From contig JAOAAY010000014.1 in the NCBI GenBank assembly GCA_026418615.1, positions 192-64,191 of the forward strand: DNA of 64,000 nt, in the 5' to 3' direction. Each line of letters starts with the position of its first letter. Positions within the stretch are counted from its first letter, which is position 1. Positions 1-9,800 of this stretch are shown in pieces. The stretch is from Candidatus Sumerlaeaceae bacterium. Its GTDB lineage: Bacteria > Sumerlaeota > Sumerlaeia > Sumerlaeales > Sumerlaeaceae. Both the position numbers and the translations under genes were made by a program. The notes under the pieces are model-generated. The model was not told the DNA's origin and made no database searches. It saw only the letters and a program-made list of their open reading frames with translations.

Positions 1-805
1 CCGCCTGTCGCGCGCGAAGTACCATGCACCGCATGTTTTCTATATCGCCATCTCCGAGGCGGTGAAGTCGGTGCTGGTGGCCGGCGGCGTGCCGGAACAT
101 CGCATCAGCATCGTACACAGCGGAGTGGATCCCAACCGATATGCTATGCGGACAACGGCGTCGCGCGACGAGAAGGCGGCGCGTTGGTTCGGTGCAGGTG
201 CAGGCACCTATCTGATTGCGAATGTTGCGGCTTTGACGGACCACAAGGATCAGGCCACGCTGCTCAGGGCGGCGGCCATGCTGCGCCTGCGGATGCCTGA
301 GTTTCGTCTTGTCATCGCGGGCAGCGGCGAATTGGAGGGCCCGCTGCGCGCGCTGCAGGCGCAACTCGGTCTTGAATCGCATGTGGAGTTTCTCGGGCAT
401 CTGCCGGATCTCGCGCCGCTGTATCGGGCCGCGGATTTGTTTGTCATGTCGTCGCATCTCGAGGGGCTTTGCACTTCGATCCTCGATGCGATGGCGGCCG
501 GGGTGCCGGTTGTCGCAACGCGGGCCGGGGGAATCCCGGAGATCGTGCGCGACGGCCTCAACGGTCTGCTTGTGCCGGTGCGCGACCCCGAGGCGCTGGC
601 AGCCGCCATGGAAACCGCGCTGCGCAGCCCGATGCTGCGCGAAGTGTTGTCGCATGCCGGACGCCGGACGGTCGAAGAGGAGTTCAGCCACGACCGTATG
701 GTGGACGGCACGGTGGAGCAGTATAAGGCGATTCTGGCGAAATACCACCGTGCCCTTGCTGCCGGCCGGGCGATTGCAGGCGGTGCGGCGACGGCACTCG
801 GGTGA
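1..805 (+). CDS. Glycosyltransferase family 4 (5'-truncated)
   Basis: The reading frame is open from base 2, so the start lies upstream of the window; only the C-terminal half (about 267 residues) is visible. It has the second Rossmann domain of a GT-B, family 4 glycosyltransferase: an ISEAVK segment and a VHSGVD motif at the domain hinge, GSGELEG for nucleotide-sugar contact, and the E-x7-E type region SHLEGLCTSILDAMAAG followed by VVATRAGGIPEIV. Such enzymes transfer a sugar from an NDP donor to a lipid or glycan acceptor at the inner face of the membrane. The stop overlaps the GTG start of gmhB by four bases, and the next three genes make or use heptose, so a role in LPS core assembly is inferred. 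Donor and acceptor cannot be read from the sequence. Confidence 0.9.
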   Translation, partial: RLSRAKYHAPHVFYIAISEAVKSVLVAGGVPEHRISIVHSGVDPNRYAMRTTASRDEKAARWFGAGAGTYLIANVAALTDHKDQATLLRAAAMLRLRMPEFRLVIAGSGELEGPLRALQAQLGLESHVEFLGHLPDLAPLYRAADLFVMSSHLEGLCTSILDAMAAGVPVVATRAGGIPEIVRDGLNGLLVPVRDPEALAAAMETALRSPMLREVLSHAGRRTVEEEFSHDRMVDGTVEQYKAILAKYHRALAAGRAIAGGAATALG

Positions 806-1398
806 CACTGCGTCCCGCCATATTCTTTGACCGTGACGGCACGCTGAACGACGAGGTGGGATATCTGTGTCATCCGGACAATTTGCATTTGCTGCCCGGC
901 GCGGCGGAGGCAATCCGGCTTTGCAATGAGCAGGGGGTGTTAACAGTTTTGGTGACAAATCAGGCTGCGATTGCGCGCGGTCTGCTCACCGAGCCGTGTC
1001 TGGCTGAAATTCACGAGCGTTTGGGCGACTTGCTGGCTGCCGGCGGCGCGCACTTGGATGCGATTTACCACTGCCCGCATCATCCGGAGGCGGGTCTGCC
1101 GCCGTATCGCGTTGATTGCCGTTGTCGCAAGCCGCGTCCGGGCATGATCGAGGCGGCGTGCGGAGCCCTGCCCATTGATCTCGCGCGCAGTTGCGTCATC
1201 GGCGATAAATTGTCAGACATGGCGCTCGCTCGCGCTGTGGGGATCAGCGGGATTTTGGTCCGGACGGGTTACGGAGCGGACTCGCTTGCTCGTGCGGCGG
1301 GAGAAAACGCGCCGGACCATGTGGCCGACAATGTGCGCGCGGCGGTTGAATGGGCACTTGAACATGTCTGCAGGGCAGGCTTGCGTGCGCAGGCATGA
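802..1398 (+). CDS. gmhB: D-glycero-D-manno-heptose 1,7-bisphosphate 7-phosphatase
   Basis: A 198-residue HAD-superfamily phosphatase of the histidinol-phosphatase/GmhB type. The nucleophile motif FFDRDGT carries D10 and D12, the K and D motifs follow in RKPRPGM and GDKLSD, and the zinc loop of GmhB is visible as C91, H93, C106 and C108. The enzyme removes the C7 phosphate from heptose bisphosphate before nucleotide activation in ADP-heptose synthesis. The GTG start overlaps the upstream glycosyltransferase stop by four bases and its own stop overlaps the rfaE2 start as ATGA, indicating translational coupling. The order gmhB-rfaE2-heptosyltransferase strongly supports the call. An upstream sedoheptulose isomerase (gmhA) is not in the window. 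Confidence 0.93.
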   Translation: MTLRPAIFFDRDGTLNDEVGYLCHPDNLHLLPGAAEAIRLCNEQGVLTVLVTNQAAIARGLLTEPCLAEIHERLGDLLAAGGAHLDAIYHCPHHPEAGLPPYRVDCRCRKPRPGMIEAACGALPIDLARSCVIGDKLSDMALARAVGISGILVRTGYGADSLARAAGENAPDHVADNVRAAVEWALEHVCRAGLRAQA

Positions 1399-1892
1399 GC
1401 GAATCCGTTAAACTCCGAAAACTCCTCACGCTGGAGGAGGCCAAGGCCTTGCGCGAGCGCCTGCGTCGTGATGGCAAGGTGGTTGTGTTTGCCAATGGAA
1501 TCTTTGATGTGTTGCACGGCGGGCATGTGTCGTATCTGGCCGAGTCGCGGGCCATGGGCGATGTGCTTATTGTCGGGGTAAATTCCGACGAAAGCGAGCG
1601 CGCCCTGAAAGGACCCGGCCGCCCGATCTACCCCGAGCAGGAGCGGCTCGAACTGCTCGATGCCATCCGCTATGTGGATGCGCTTGTGGTTTTTCACGAG
1701 CACACCTGTGAGAATCTGCTGCGCGAGTTGAGGCCAGATATTCATGTGAAGGGCACCGACTACACGGTGGAAACCGTGCCGGAGCGCGAGGTGGCGCGGG
1801 AATTGGGCATCGAGACGCGCATCGCCGGTCCGCCCAAGGAAAACGCGTCGCGGGGTGTCATTGCCACGATTATCGAACGGTACGGCGGTTAG
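1395..1892 (+). CDS. rfaE2: D-glycero-beta-D-manno-heptose 1-phosphate adenylyltransferase
   Basis: This 165-residue protein corresponds to the C-terminal cytidylyltransferase-like half of HldE (RfaE domain II). The nucleotidyltransferase signature HGGH lies at residues 41-44 after VVFANGIFDVL, with GVNSDES and a C-terminal block resembling the ISTS-type loop (ENASRG). It joins ATP and heptose 1-phosphate to ADP-heptose. The kinase half is not fused and is not adjacent, so the organism probably uses the split arrangement seen in several phyla, with the kinase elsewhere. It overlaps gmhB by four bases and is followed 18 bases later by a heptosyltransferase. Confidence 0.93.
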   Translation: MSESVKLRKLLTLEEAKALRERLRRDGKVVVFANGIFDVLHGGHVSYLAESRAMGDVLIVGVNSDESERALKGPGRPIYPEQERLELLDAIRYVDALVVFHEHTCENLLRELRPDIHVKGTDYTVETVPEREVARELGIETRIAGPPKENASRGVIATIIERYGG

Positions 1893-1910
1893 CCCGTCCA
1901 CGGGCGAAGG

Positions 1911-2978
1911 ATGTCGGCAGTGGCGGGCAGGCCGCGAATCCTGATTGTGCGCCTCAGCGCTATCGGAGATGTCATCCATGCTTTGCCGGTGTTGGACGCT
2001 TTGCGTCGCGCGCTGCCCGAGGCGCATCTGGGATGGGCGGTTCATCCCGGGCCTGCCAACCTGCTCGAGGGTCATCCGCAGTTGGATGAAGTGGTGCTTG
2101 TGCCGCGGCGTGACTGGACCCCGGGCGGCCTGCTGCGGATCCGCCGTCTGCTGCGCGAGCATGGGCCTTGGGATGCAGCGGTGGATGTGCAGGGTCTGAC
2201 CAAGAGCGGACTGGTGGCCCTGCTGAGCGGCGCACGCCAACGAATCGGATTCGCCGGCCCGGCCAGCCGCGAGATCAACGCCTTGTTCATGAACTGTCGG
2301 GTGAGGCCGCGCGCACGAGCCGTCATTGATATGAATCTCGAGTTGCTGCGCCCGCTTGGAATCGAGCCGGGACCAGCGCGAGCCGTCTTGCATGAAAACG
2401 CGGAGGATATTGCTCATGTTTGTGAATGGGCGGCCGAAGCGCGGATTGGTCCGGGCAGCACTCTCCTCCTCGATGCATTCGCCGGCTGGGAGACCAAGGT
2501 GTGGCCGCGCGAGCGGTGGCTTGTGGTGGCGCGCGAGGCGGCGCGGCGTCACGGACTGCGTCCGCTGGTGGCGTATGGTCCTGGCGAACACGATTCTGCC
2601 GCGGCTCTGGCTGCAGAGATCTCCGCCCCGGGCTGCCAGCCGGTCTTGCCGCCACCGACGACCCTTCGTCAATATACGGCGATGGTCAGGCGGTATGTTG
2701 CAGCGGCCGTCGGCGGCGACACCGGGCCGATTCATCTGGCGGCGGCTTTGGGGGTGCCTACGGTCATGATGTTCGGGCCTTCGGATGCGCAGCGCAACGC
2801 CCCCGTTTTTGCGGACGCCCGGTTTGAGACCATTCAGGACCTCAGTCAGCCTTGCGCGGGGACTTTCGCGCGTCGCTGCCCGCATCATGCTCCGGGGCAT
2901 TGCATGGACGGAGTCACGGCGGAGGCGGTGGTGGCGGCGTTGGACCGCCTTTTGGGCGCCGACCGCACACATGCTTGA
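1911..2978 (+). CDS. Glycosyltransferase family 9 (LPS heptosyltransferase)
   Basis: A 355-residue GT9 protein of the ADP-heptose:LPS heptosyltransferase family. It begins with the family N-terminus RILIVRLSAIGDVIHALPV, in which the catalytic Asp follows Ile-Gly, and has the C-terminal donor-binding block GGDTGPIHLAAALGVP followed by MMFGPSD. These enzymes add heptose to the inner core of LPS on the cytoplasmic side of the inner membrane. It is the last gene of the heptose operon, 18 bases after rfaE2, and 123 bases separate it from rpmE. WaaC, WaaF and WaaQ classes cannot be told apart here, so no symbol is given. Confidence 0.9.
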   Translation: MSAVAGRPRILIVRLSAIGDVIHALPVLDALRRALPEAHLGWAVHPGPANLLEGHPQLDEVVLVPRRDWTPGGLLRIRRLLREHGPWDAAVDVQGLTKSGLVALLSGARQRIGFAGPASREINALFMNCRVRPRARAVIDMNLELLRPLGIEPGPARAVLHENAEDIAHVCEWAAEARIGPGSTLLLDAFAGWETKVWPRERWLVVAREAARRHGLRPLVAYGPGEHDSAAALAAEISAPGCQPVLPPPTTLRQYTAMVRRYVAAAVGGDTGPIHLAAALGVPTVMMFGPSDAQRNAPVFADARFETIQDLSQPCAGTFARRCPHHAPGHCMDGVTAEAVVAALDRLLGADRTHA

Positions 2979-3101
2979 AAGGGCTGGACATGAATTCAGG
3001 ACGGCTCCAAGGGTAGCCGTGATTTCGCGCAACAGAGGGTGCCGTACAAGCGGAGCCTTACGGCCCACTCGCCACGCCGGCACCAGAGGAGACACTGAGA
3101 G

Positions 3102-3350
3102 ATGAAAAAAGGAATCCACCCCGCGTACCGCCTTGCCACGGTCACTTGTGCCTGTGGGGCTACATTCAAGGTTCGGTCCACCAAGAAAGAGTATCGCCTC
3201 GAGATCTGCTCACAATGCCATCCGTTTTTCACCGGTCAGCAGCGCTTTGTGGACACGGCGGGCCGCGTGGAGAAGTTCCGCCAGCGCTACAGCAAAGCCA
3301 GCGGGGCAGCGGAGCCGAAAACGGCGGAGCCTGCAGGCGCCGAAGCCTGA
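3102..3350 (+). CDS. rpmE: 50S ribosomal protein L31 (zinc type)
   Basis: An 82-residue L31 with the N-terminus MKKGIHPAY and the four zinc ligands of the C+ form: C16 and C18 in CAC, and C36 and C39 in CSQC, followed by HPFFTG. It binds the central protuberance of the large subunit. The C-terminal tail after residue 66 is Ala/Glu-rich and longer than in Escherichia coli. Zinc-replete L31 is often paired with a cysteine-less paralogue under Zur control; no paralogue or recognisable Zur box is visible here. Confidence 0.97.
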   Translation: MKKGIHPAYRLATVTCACGATFKVRSTKKEYRLEICSQCHPFFTGQQRFVDTAGRVEKFRQRYSKASGAAEPKTAEPAGAEA

Positions 3351-3492
3351 TAACGAGCGTACGGGAGGGGTCGCCGGGTCTCGCCCGTCCGCGGCGTTTC
3401 GTTCCTCGTTTGGCGCGCCCCTTGCTCCACACCCTACCGAGGGCGGTCTGATCAAGTCGCCTCTCACTGCTGATTGTTTGGAGGCGTTGGCG

Positions 3493-4227
3493 ATGAGTTC
3501 TTGGGGTGACTCCCTGAAAACGATCCTCGCGGCTCTCGTGTTCGTCTGGGGGAGCAGTTTGGCTTTTGCCCAGACTTGGAGCGCGGGGTCCGTGTCGCGC
3601 GATGTGTGGTGGGTTGATGAGGACACTACGGTGTCTGCCTCCACTTCGCGCAAGGCCGATGTAACGAATTTGGATGAAACAACGGCGACTCAGCCCGCCG
3701 GCAAGGCCTCGGTGAAGGTGGAGTCGGCGGCTGCCAAGGAGACCCCGGCACCCACCCGCAAACCCGGTGAGGTGTCCGATTTGCTTACGGGTCGCAAATC
3801 GTCGGTGTCCGCCAAAACAGCGGATAAGACCCCAAAACCCTCGACACGCGCAACCGTAGCGCCCCGTCGTGGGGACGACGAGACGCCACGCGGCGGCAAT
3901 ACCCGCGACTGGGTGACCCGCTCGGGATCGGTCGTATCGGTCCAGCCCGCGACCGAAAGCAATAATTTGCAGGTCATTATCGAAACCGCCGACGGGTCTC
4001 TGGTCGAGGGATTGGTGTCTCCCCATATTCGGGTCCGGGTGCCGGATAAGGGGGCCCGGATCCGTATGCGCGGTCCGCGCGAAGGCATCGTGGAGGGAAC
4101 GGAAACCATCCGGGTTTTCGAATTGGAACGGTTGGGGCCTCGTACGCCCGCTCCGAATCCGCCGCCGGTGCGCCGCGCCGTCCGTCCGGTCCCTCCGCCT
4201 CCGCCGTATGGTTACCCGGTCTGGTAG
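3493..4227 (+). CDS. Exported low-complexity protein of unknown function
   Basis: This frame is open further upstream, but that part overlaps rpmE in another frame. The ATG at 3493 gives a good signal peptide (residues 1-26, ending AFA-Q) and has GGAG 10 bases upstream. The predicted product is 244 residues. After the signal come a Trp-containing segment (WWVDED), a Thr/Ser/Lys-rich region of about 90 residues, a short ordered part near residues 145-220 resembling a small beta domain, and a Pro-rich tail (PPPPPYGYPVW). I recognise no family. The Pro/Tyr-rich end is typical of envelope-associated proteins. Confidence 0.65.
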   Translation: MSSWGDSLKTILAALVFVWGSSLAFAQTWSAGSVSRDVWWVDEDTTVSASTSRKADVTNLDETTATQPAGKASVKVESAAAKETPAPTRKPGEVSDLLTGRKSSVSAKTADKTPKPSTRATVAPRRGDDETPRGGNTRDWVTRSGSVVSVQPATESNNLQVIIETADGSLVEGLVSPHIRVRVPDKGARIRMRGPREGIVEGTETIRVFELERLGPRTPAPNPPPVRRAVRPVPPPPPYGYPVW

Positions 4228-4282
4228 TCACCGCGCCGTTTCGCTTGCGTAAGCACTCCGGCGGCGCGCCTATGGCGCTCCG

Positions 4283-6175
4283 GTGAGAATGCCGACAACC
4301 ATCCTTTCGCGCGAGGGCCTTTCGGGTCAGATTGCCGACTTTGTCGCGGCGATGCTGTTCTTTGCCACGGTCTTTGTCTGTGCCCTGTTGCGGAGCCAGA
4401 CGGCCTTGCTGGCCGCCCTGCCGCCGGTGTTACTGGCCGTGGGCCTGCTGGTGCTGATATGGCGGCACTTTGCGGAGGGCCGGCCTCGAATCTACTGGGG
4501 CCACTACGACGCGGCGGTTGTTTTCCTGTTCATTTATGTGGCAGCCAATGTTTATTATAGCGAGATCATTTCCGTCACTTGGCGCGCGGCTTCGCTGTAC
4601 CTGCTGGCGTTTGCCGGCTTCTTTTTCGGCCGGTTGCTGTTTTACCGGCGCCTTCTCTGGTACGCGTTGGGATTGGTCATCACGCTGATCCTCGCTTTTG
4701 TCTGGGTTTGGATGCTGCGCCAGCGGCTGATGATGGCGGCGCGTCCGGACATGTTCTACGCCGATCGGTTGCTGGTGACGCTTCATGTGTTGGCGGTTTT
4801 CCTCGCGTTCTGGCTGGTCACCTTGCCGTTTCTGATTGTCCACAGACCGACCAACCTGATCGCTCTGATTTATGTGGCTGTGATTGTAGGCGGGTATACC
4901 TTTTACCTGATTGGGCAGTTGGGATGGCTTTTTGAAGGCACTTGGACCGCGGCGGCGGTGACTTCGCGCCATGACCGGCTTCAGATCATACAAACCGTGG
5001 CCGATATTGCGCGTCATTACCCGCTGACGGGCGGGGGACTGGGCACATTCCCCAATTTGTTCGAGGCTTACCGACCGTCGCCGCGCGTGCCTTACGGGGC
5101 AACTTTCAATTCGTACCTTTTCCTGTTGGCCGAGGCCGGGCTTGCCGGGTTGCTGCTCTACTTATACCCGCTGGTCATGTTTTCAGTGTATATTGTCCGG
5201 CATTGGGGCTTTTTTCTGAACCGCAAGTTGCGCATGGGCGTTCTGGCGCTGCTCAGTCTGACAATTTTGTGTCTGATCCAAGGGTTGCATGATCCGCACA
5301 TGCACTCGGTGCTGGCTTGGCTGTTGCTGTTCACGGCTTTTGGCACCCTGAGCAGTCTGGTGAACATCCGTGATCCGATGCGCATTTTCCCGCAGGCGTC
5401 TCCCGTCGCCGGCTTGGCACCCCGGGTGTCTGCTGAGGGGACGGAGCGGCCGTTCAAGCCGGGGCTCATTCGGCGCATGGGATTTGGTGGAACCGTGGAA
5501 CTGGCCGCGTATGCGGTTCTGGTGGTGGTCGTGCTGGCGGCGCAGTTGGCGCCTCATGTCGCGGCATCGCAAATCCGGCGGCGTCCGCAGGAGGAGGCGA
5601 CTTCGCCATCTTATGGTTTGCGCCTCGAGCGCACGATTGGCGTTTTCCCGTTTCTTCCGGAGGCTTGGGTCCGCTTGGCGAACTATTATCAAGACTCAGC
5701 GAAGGATTCGAACGATCTCGTGCTGCGTCTCCTGCCCAGGATTGAGGAGGCCTACCAGAGAGCCATCCGGCTTGATCCGTTTGAGCCGAGAACCTACGAG
5801 CGGCTTGCGCTGCTCTACTCGAGCACGAACAGCCCCATGAAGGCGCGGGAGACCTTGGCGCGCGGGGTGCGTGCCAACCCCAATGATCTCGTGCTGCGTT
5901 TGATGCTCGTGCGGGAGTTGCAGAAAGCCGGCAGTCTGGCGTTGGCGACTTGGCACATGCAGCAGGCTCTACATCGGATCGCGCCGGCGCAGGCCGAGTT
6001 GTACCTTCAATTGGCCGAGTTGTATGAGCAGCGCGGGCTGACGGCCGTGGCTGTGCGCCATTATCAGTATGCGCGACAGGTGCTGCCCGAGTCGGCGTTG
6101 TCGAGCCCTCAGGCGCGGCGGCTGCGCCAGCGGCTGGGATTGCCCGAGGTCGCCCAGAGTCGTGCGACTCTGTAA
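4283..6175 (+). CDS. O-antigen ligase/polymerase-like membrane protein with C-terminal TPRs
   Basis: A 630-residue polytopic protein. Residues 1-370 hold about ten hydrophobic segments and include the Wzy_C/WaaL-type loop: DRLQIIQ, the GGGLGTF turn and [16 protein letters not shown], then another membrane pair. A further hydrophobic segment lies near residue 410, and the remaining 200 residues are soluble with TPR-like helices ([13 protein letters not shown] and [15 protein letters not shown]). The family polymerises or ligates undecaprenyl-linked glycans on the periplasmic face; PglL-type O-oligosaccharyltransferases share the fold, so protein glycosylation is an alternative role. The start is GTG at 4283, with an ATG two codons later. 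A second member lies at 54836-56275. Confidence 0.85.
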   Translation: MRMPTTILSREGLSGQIADFVAAMLFFATVFVCALLRSQTALLAALPPVLLAVGLLVLIWRHFAEGRPRIYWGHYDAAVVFLFIYVAANVYYSEIISVTWRAASLYLLAFAGFFFGRLLFYRRLLWYALGLVITLILAFVWVWMLRQRLMMAARPDMFYADRLLVTLHVLAVFLAFWLVTLPFLIVHRPTNLIALIYVAVIVGGYTFYLIGQLGWLFEGTWTAAAVTSRHDRLQIIQTVADIARHYPLTGGGLGTFPNLFEAYRPSPRVPYGATFNSYLFLLAEAGLAGLLLYLYPLVMFSVYIVRHWGFFLNRKLRMGVLALLSLTILCLIQGLHDPHMHSVLAWLLLFTAFGTLSSLVNIRDPMRIFPQASPVAGLAPRVSAEGTERPFKPGLIRRMGFGGTVELAAYAVLVVVVLAAQLAPHVAASQIRRRPQEEATSPSYGLRLERTIGVFPFLPEAWVRLANYYQDSAKDSNDLVLRLLPRIEEAYQRAIRLDPFEPRTYERLALLYSSTNSPMKARETLARGVRANPNDLVLRLMLVRELQKAGSLALATWHMQQALHRIAPAQAELYLQLAELYEQRGLTAVAVRHYQYARQVLPESALSSPQARRLRQRLGLPEVAQSRATL

Positions 6176-6248
6176 CGGGGCGTCGGCGCCTGCTCAACTC
6201 GCCTGAATTGTGCCGGAATTCCCAATGTACAGGCATCCAGTCACCCAC

Positions 6249-6323
6249 TGGGGAGTCGCCAAGCGGTAAGGCACGGGTCTTTGGAACCCGCATACGAAGG
6301 TTCGAATCCTTCCTCCCCAGCCA
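6249..6323 (+). tRNA. tRNA-Gln (anticodon UUG)
   Basis: The acceptor stem TGGGGAG (6249-6255) pairs with CTCCCCA (6313-6319), followed by G discriminator and an encoded CCA. The anticodon stem CGGGT/ACCCG encloses the loop CTTTGGA with anticodon TTG at 6281-6283. The T arm contains GGTTCGAATCC. The D arm GCCAAGCGGTAAGGC is the standard glutamine form and the U1 start is a known glutamine identity feature. It lies 26 bases upstream of aroQ. Confidence 0.97.
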
Positions 6324-6348
6324 TCCCGACTTTGCGGCAGGGGGCGTC

Positions 6349-6813
6349 ATGCACAAGATACTGGTTGTCAACGGCCCGAATCTGAACCTTCTCGGGCAGC
6401 GCGAACCGGGCATTTATGGCAGTGTGACTCTGGCGGACATTGAGGCTGCCGTGCGGCGGCAAGCGGCGGCAATGAGTCTGGATGTGGATTTCTTCCAGAG
6501 CAACAGCGAGGGAGCGTTAATTGACCGCCTTCATGCGGCGCGGGGCGTGGCCGGCGCCATTATTCTCAACGCGGGTGGCTACACTCACACCAGCGTGGCC
6601 CTGCGCGACGCGATTGCGGCGATCGCGCCGCTGCCCGTCATCGAGTTGCACATCTCCAATATCTTTGGACGGACTGAGTCGTTTCGTCACGAGAGCCTGA
6701 TTGCGCCGGTCTGCGCCGGGATCGTGGCGGGCTTTGGGCCGGCCGGCTACTGCCTTGCTCTGCATGCGGCCAAGACCCTGCTGGACCCGCCGGTTTTCGG
6801 CGCGTCGCACTGA
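6349..6813 (+). CDS. aroQ: 3-dehydroquinate dehydratase, type II
   Basis: At 154 residues this has the normal length for dodecameric type II dehydroquinase, which converts 3-dehydroquinate to 3-dehydroshikimate in the shikimate pathway. The N-terminal [18 protein letters not shown] carries R18 and the catalytic Tyr23 on the flexible lid. N74 lies in [11 protein letters not shown], the catalytic His101 in ELHISN, and the substrate Arg in ESFRHES. The frame extends upstream through the tRNA gene, so the ATG at 6349 is the only reasonable start. No other aromatic-pathway gene is adjacent. Confidence 0.96.
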   Translation: MHKILVVNGPNLNLLGQREPGIYGSVTLADIEAAVRRQAAAMSLDVDFFQSNSEGALIDRLHAARGVAGAIILNAGGYTHTSVALRDAIAAIAPLPVIELHISNIFGRTESFRHESLIAPVCAGIVAGFGPAGYCLALHAAKTLLDPPVFGASH

Positions 6814-6874
6814 TTGAAGTCTGGTCCTTGGCAATCCGTTGACTTGTCGCGTCTGGTGGTCGAACGGACCACTC

Positions 6875-9800
6875 ATGAGCCGGAGCATGTTTGATTGTTT
6901 CCCGCGCGGGGCGGATTTTGTGCGTGTTTGTGTTCTGATGGGGCTTGTGATGGTGTTCGTGGGGCGCGCGGGGGCAGCACCGACTGTGCGCGTCGCCGGC
7001 GATTCAGCCGTGGTCCGCTCTCCCCAGCCTGTGACGGGAGTGGAGGGTGGGGCCGGTCTGCTGATGCAACAGGCGCGAACGGGCCAGGATTTCCGATATA
7101 TTGTTGACGGTTTATCTCCGGGCCGGCAGGTGCTTATTGAAGCCGGATTCGCTGAGGTTCAACCCGAGGCGGCGGCGACGCGGCGATTCACCATGTCGGT
7201 CAACGGCAAGCCGGCGTTGCGCGATTTCAACCCGGCGCGCGAGGCGGGCGGAGCATTTCGCGGGATTGTAAAACGGTTTTCGATCAATCCCGCGGAGGGC
7301 AGGCTTGAATTTCGTTTTACCGGAGCGACGGGATCCGAGGCGCTGCTCGGATACCTGCGGCTTCAGGGCTCGGGCGTTGACCTGCTGGTCGGAGCGGAGG
7401 TGCCCGATTGGGCGCCCCCCGAACGGCGGGCGCCATGGGATGCTGACTCGGGCGAAATTGCGCAAACATCCAGCCGGGAGGCTTGGCTTTCGGGCGTGCC
7501 ACACGGCGGCCTTGGCACGGGCAAGTTCGAGATTCTGACCAATGGCGCTTTTGCTCACCTGACGATCAACAATAACTGGGACAACCCGGTTCGGCGCGCC
7601 GAGGGGACCTTTCTCGCCGTGGGGGCGAAGCAGGTTTCGGGCGGGGGACGGGCGTGGCTGTTGCGGGTGCAGGAGCCGTACGGGTTTCGGTTTGGATTCC
7701 GCACTGCCCAGACCGTCGCGCGCTGCCTGTACCGCGGATTGTTTCCATTCGCGCGTCTGGCGTTTGAAGATGAGACGATGCCTTTGCAGGTGACGGTGTC
7801 GTCGTGGTCGCCACTGGTGCCTCACAGCGCGGTGGATTCGTCGCTGCCGGGGGCGGTAATCGAGGTGGAATTCGTGAATCCCCAGCGTCGGCCGGTCTCG
7901 GCAGCAGCCGTGCTGTCATGGGAGAATATTATTGGACGCGGTGGTTCGCGCCGAGCAGGGGACCAGTACGGCAACCTTGCCCGCATCCAGCACACCGATG
8001 CGGGCGTGCCGGGATTGGCCGGTGTTCTCATGGCTCCGTCAGACCCTCAGGGTGCCGATCGGCGGGCGACTTTCGTCGGAGACTGCTTCGTGGGGGTGGA
8101 GACCTCGGGGGTCGTGGTGACCCGCGTGCTGGGTTGGAACCCGCGTGCGCCGGAGATTTCGTGGTGGCCAACTTTTACACGGCGCATGAGGCTTGAGCGG
8201 CGTGACCCCGCCAAGTCGTTTGTAACGAACCAGAATGATCGCTCTCCGGTCGCGACTGCAATCTGCGCGACGCTCAATCTGGCGCCCGGCGAGCGGCGCG
8301 TGGTTCCGTTTATCGTTTCGTGGTACGCTCCGCGGATTGTTACGGCCGAATCTGACGGTGGGGGAGTCCGGGCGGGCGGGCCGGCTTATTCGCAAAACTT
8401 TTCGTCATCGCTGGAGGTGGCTGCGCGACTGGCCGCGAACCGGGAGCGGCTGCGCGAGCAGACGGCTGCGTGGGGTGACCTGATCCGGCAGTCGAGCCTG
8501 CCCTCGTGGATGTCGGTCAAAATTGTAAATGATCAATCTGTGATTGTCAGCAACTCCCTTTTGCGTCCGGGCGGGCGCTTTTCCCTGCTGGCATCCCCGG
8601 GTGATGGCGAGGGAGCCATTGGCGATCTCTCTAACCGTTTGGCATCCTCGGGTTTCCTGACCGTCATGTTTCCCGATCTGAACCGTAGCGAATTGGAGTT
8701 GTTCGCGCAGACGCAGGGGACAGATGGCCGTCTTTCGCCGCATTTGGGCAACCTGCACGGTGCATCAACTTCGGAGCCATTGCCTTCGGCACGAGCCGAC
8801 TCTCCGGATCTGGCGTCCGTGTGGGTCATTGAAGTGGCGCGTCACTATCGCGCCACCGGCGACGCAGCATTCCTTGCGGCGGTGTGGCCTGCGGCTAAGA
8901 AAGCGTTGAATCACTTGTCCGACACCGATCGCGACGGCGACGGCCTGCCGGAGGCTGCGACGACTCCGGATCTCAATTCCCAAGGTCCGGCGACTCGCGC
9001 ATACACGGCGGTGCTGGCAGCCACGGCGTTCGAGGCCGGATCCGCGTTGGCGACAGCGGCGGGAGACACCTCGGGCGCAAAGACTTTTGCGGAGAAGGCA
9101 GATGCCGTTCGCCGTGGCGTGCTCGGGCGGCTTTGGCGCGAGGATGGCGGGTTCCTAGCCAAGTCGTTTGACAAGGACTCGTCCGCACCGTCGGCGGTGA
9201 GTGACGCGACGGGGCTTGCCGGCGAGTGGGCCGCGCGCAACCTCGCGTTGAGGCCTGTTCTGCCGCAGAGTGTGCTGGAGCGGGCCTTGGATGGCGCAAT
9301 CCGTTTGCATGTGACACCGTTCGTGCCGGTGCCTGCCGCCGAGGTCACGGCGACAGGGCGTGCGCAGGGGGCGGTCTCGCCGCTTCCGCTGTTGCAGACT
9401 TATCTGGGATGTCTGACCGTTCATGCCGGGCGTGTTGAGGCCGGAACGGAGATTCTGCGTCGCGCGATGGATGCGGCTTACGGGGAGGCAAAAAATCCGT
9501 GGGCCCAATCACTGCTTTATGAATCGCCGGGCGGGCGTCAGGGGGAGCCGCGCTGCGTTCCCGCGGCGGCCTCCAGTTGGCACGCTCTGACCGCCTACAC
9601 GGGAGTCGTCATGGATGTGCCGAACGAAATCTTATATTTTGACCCGCATCCGCTGCCGGGTTCGGGCCGCGAGTTGAGCGCGCCGGTCTTCACGCCTCTC
9701 TTTTGGGGTTGGATTGAGTCGAGCGAGTCGGCGTCTTCGGCGACGCTAACCATTTTACGCACCTTTGCGCCGGAAGGCTCCGTTCGGATTTCGCGGCTGG

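Noticed and set aside
1269-3119. A 616-codon open frame on the minus strand
   Set aside because: It is antisense to rfaE2 and the GT9 gene, whose products are clearly recognised, and has no signal, motif or start context.
3133-3492. Upstream extension of the exported protein at 3493
   Set aside because: It overlaps rpmE in another frame and would hide the clear signal peptide.
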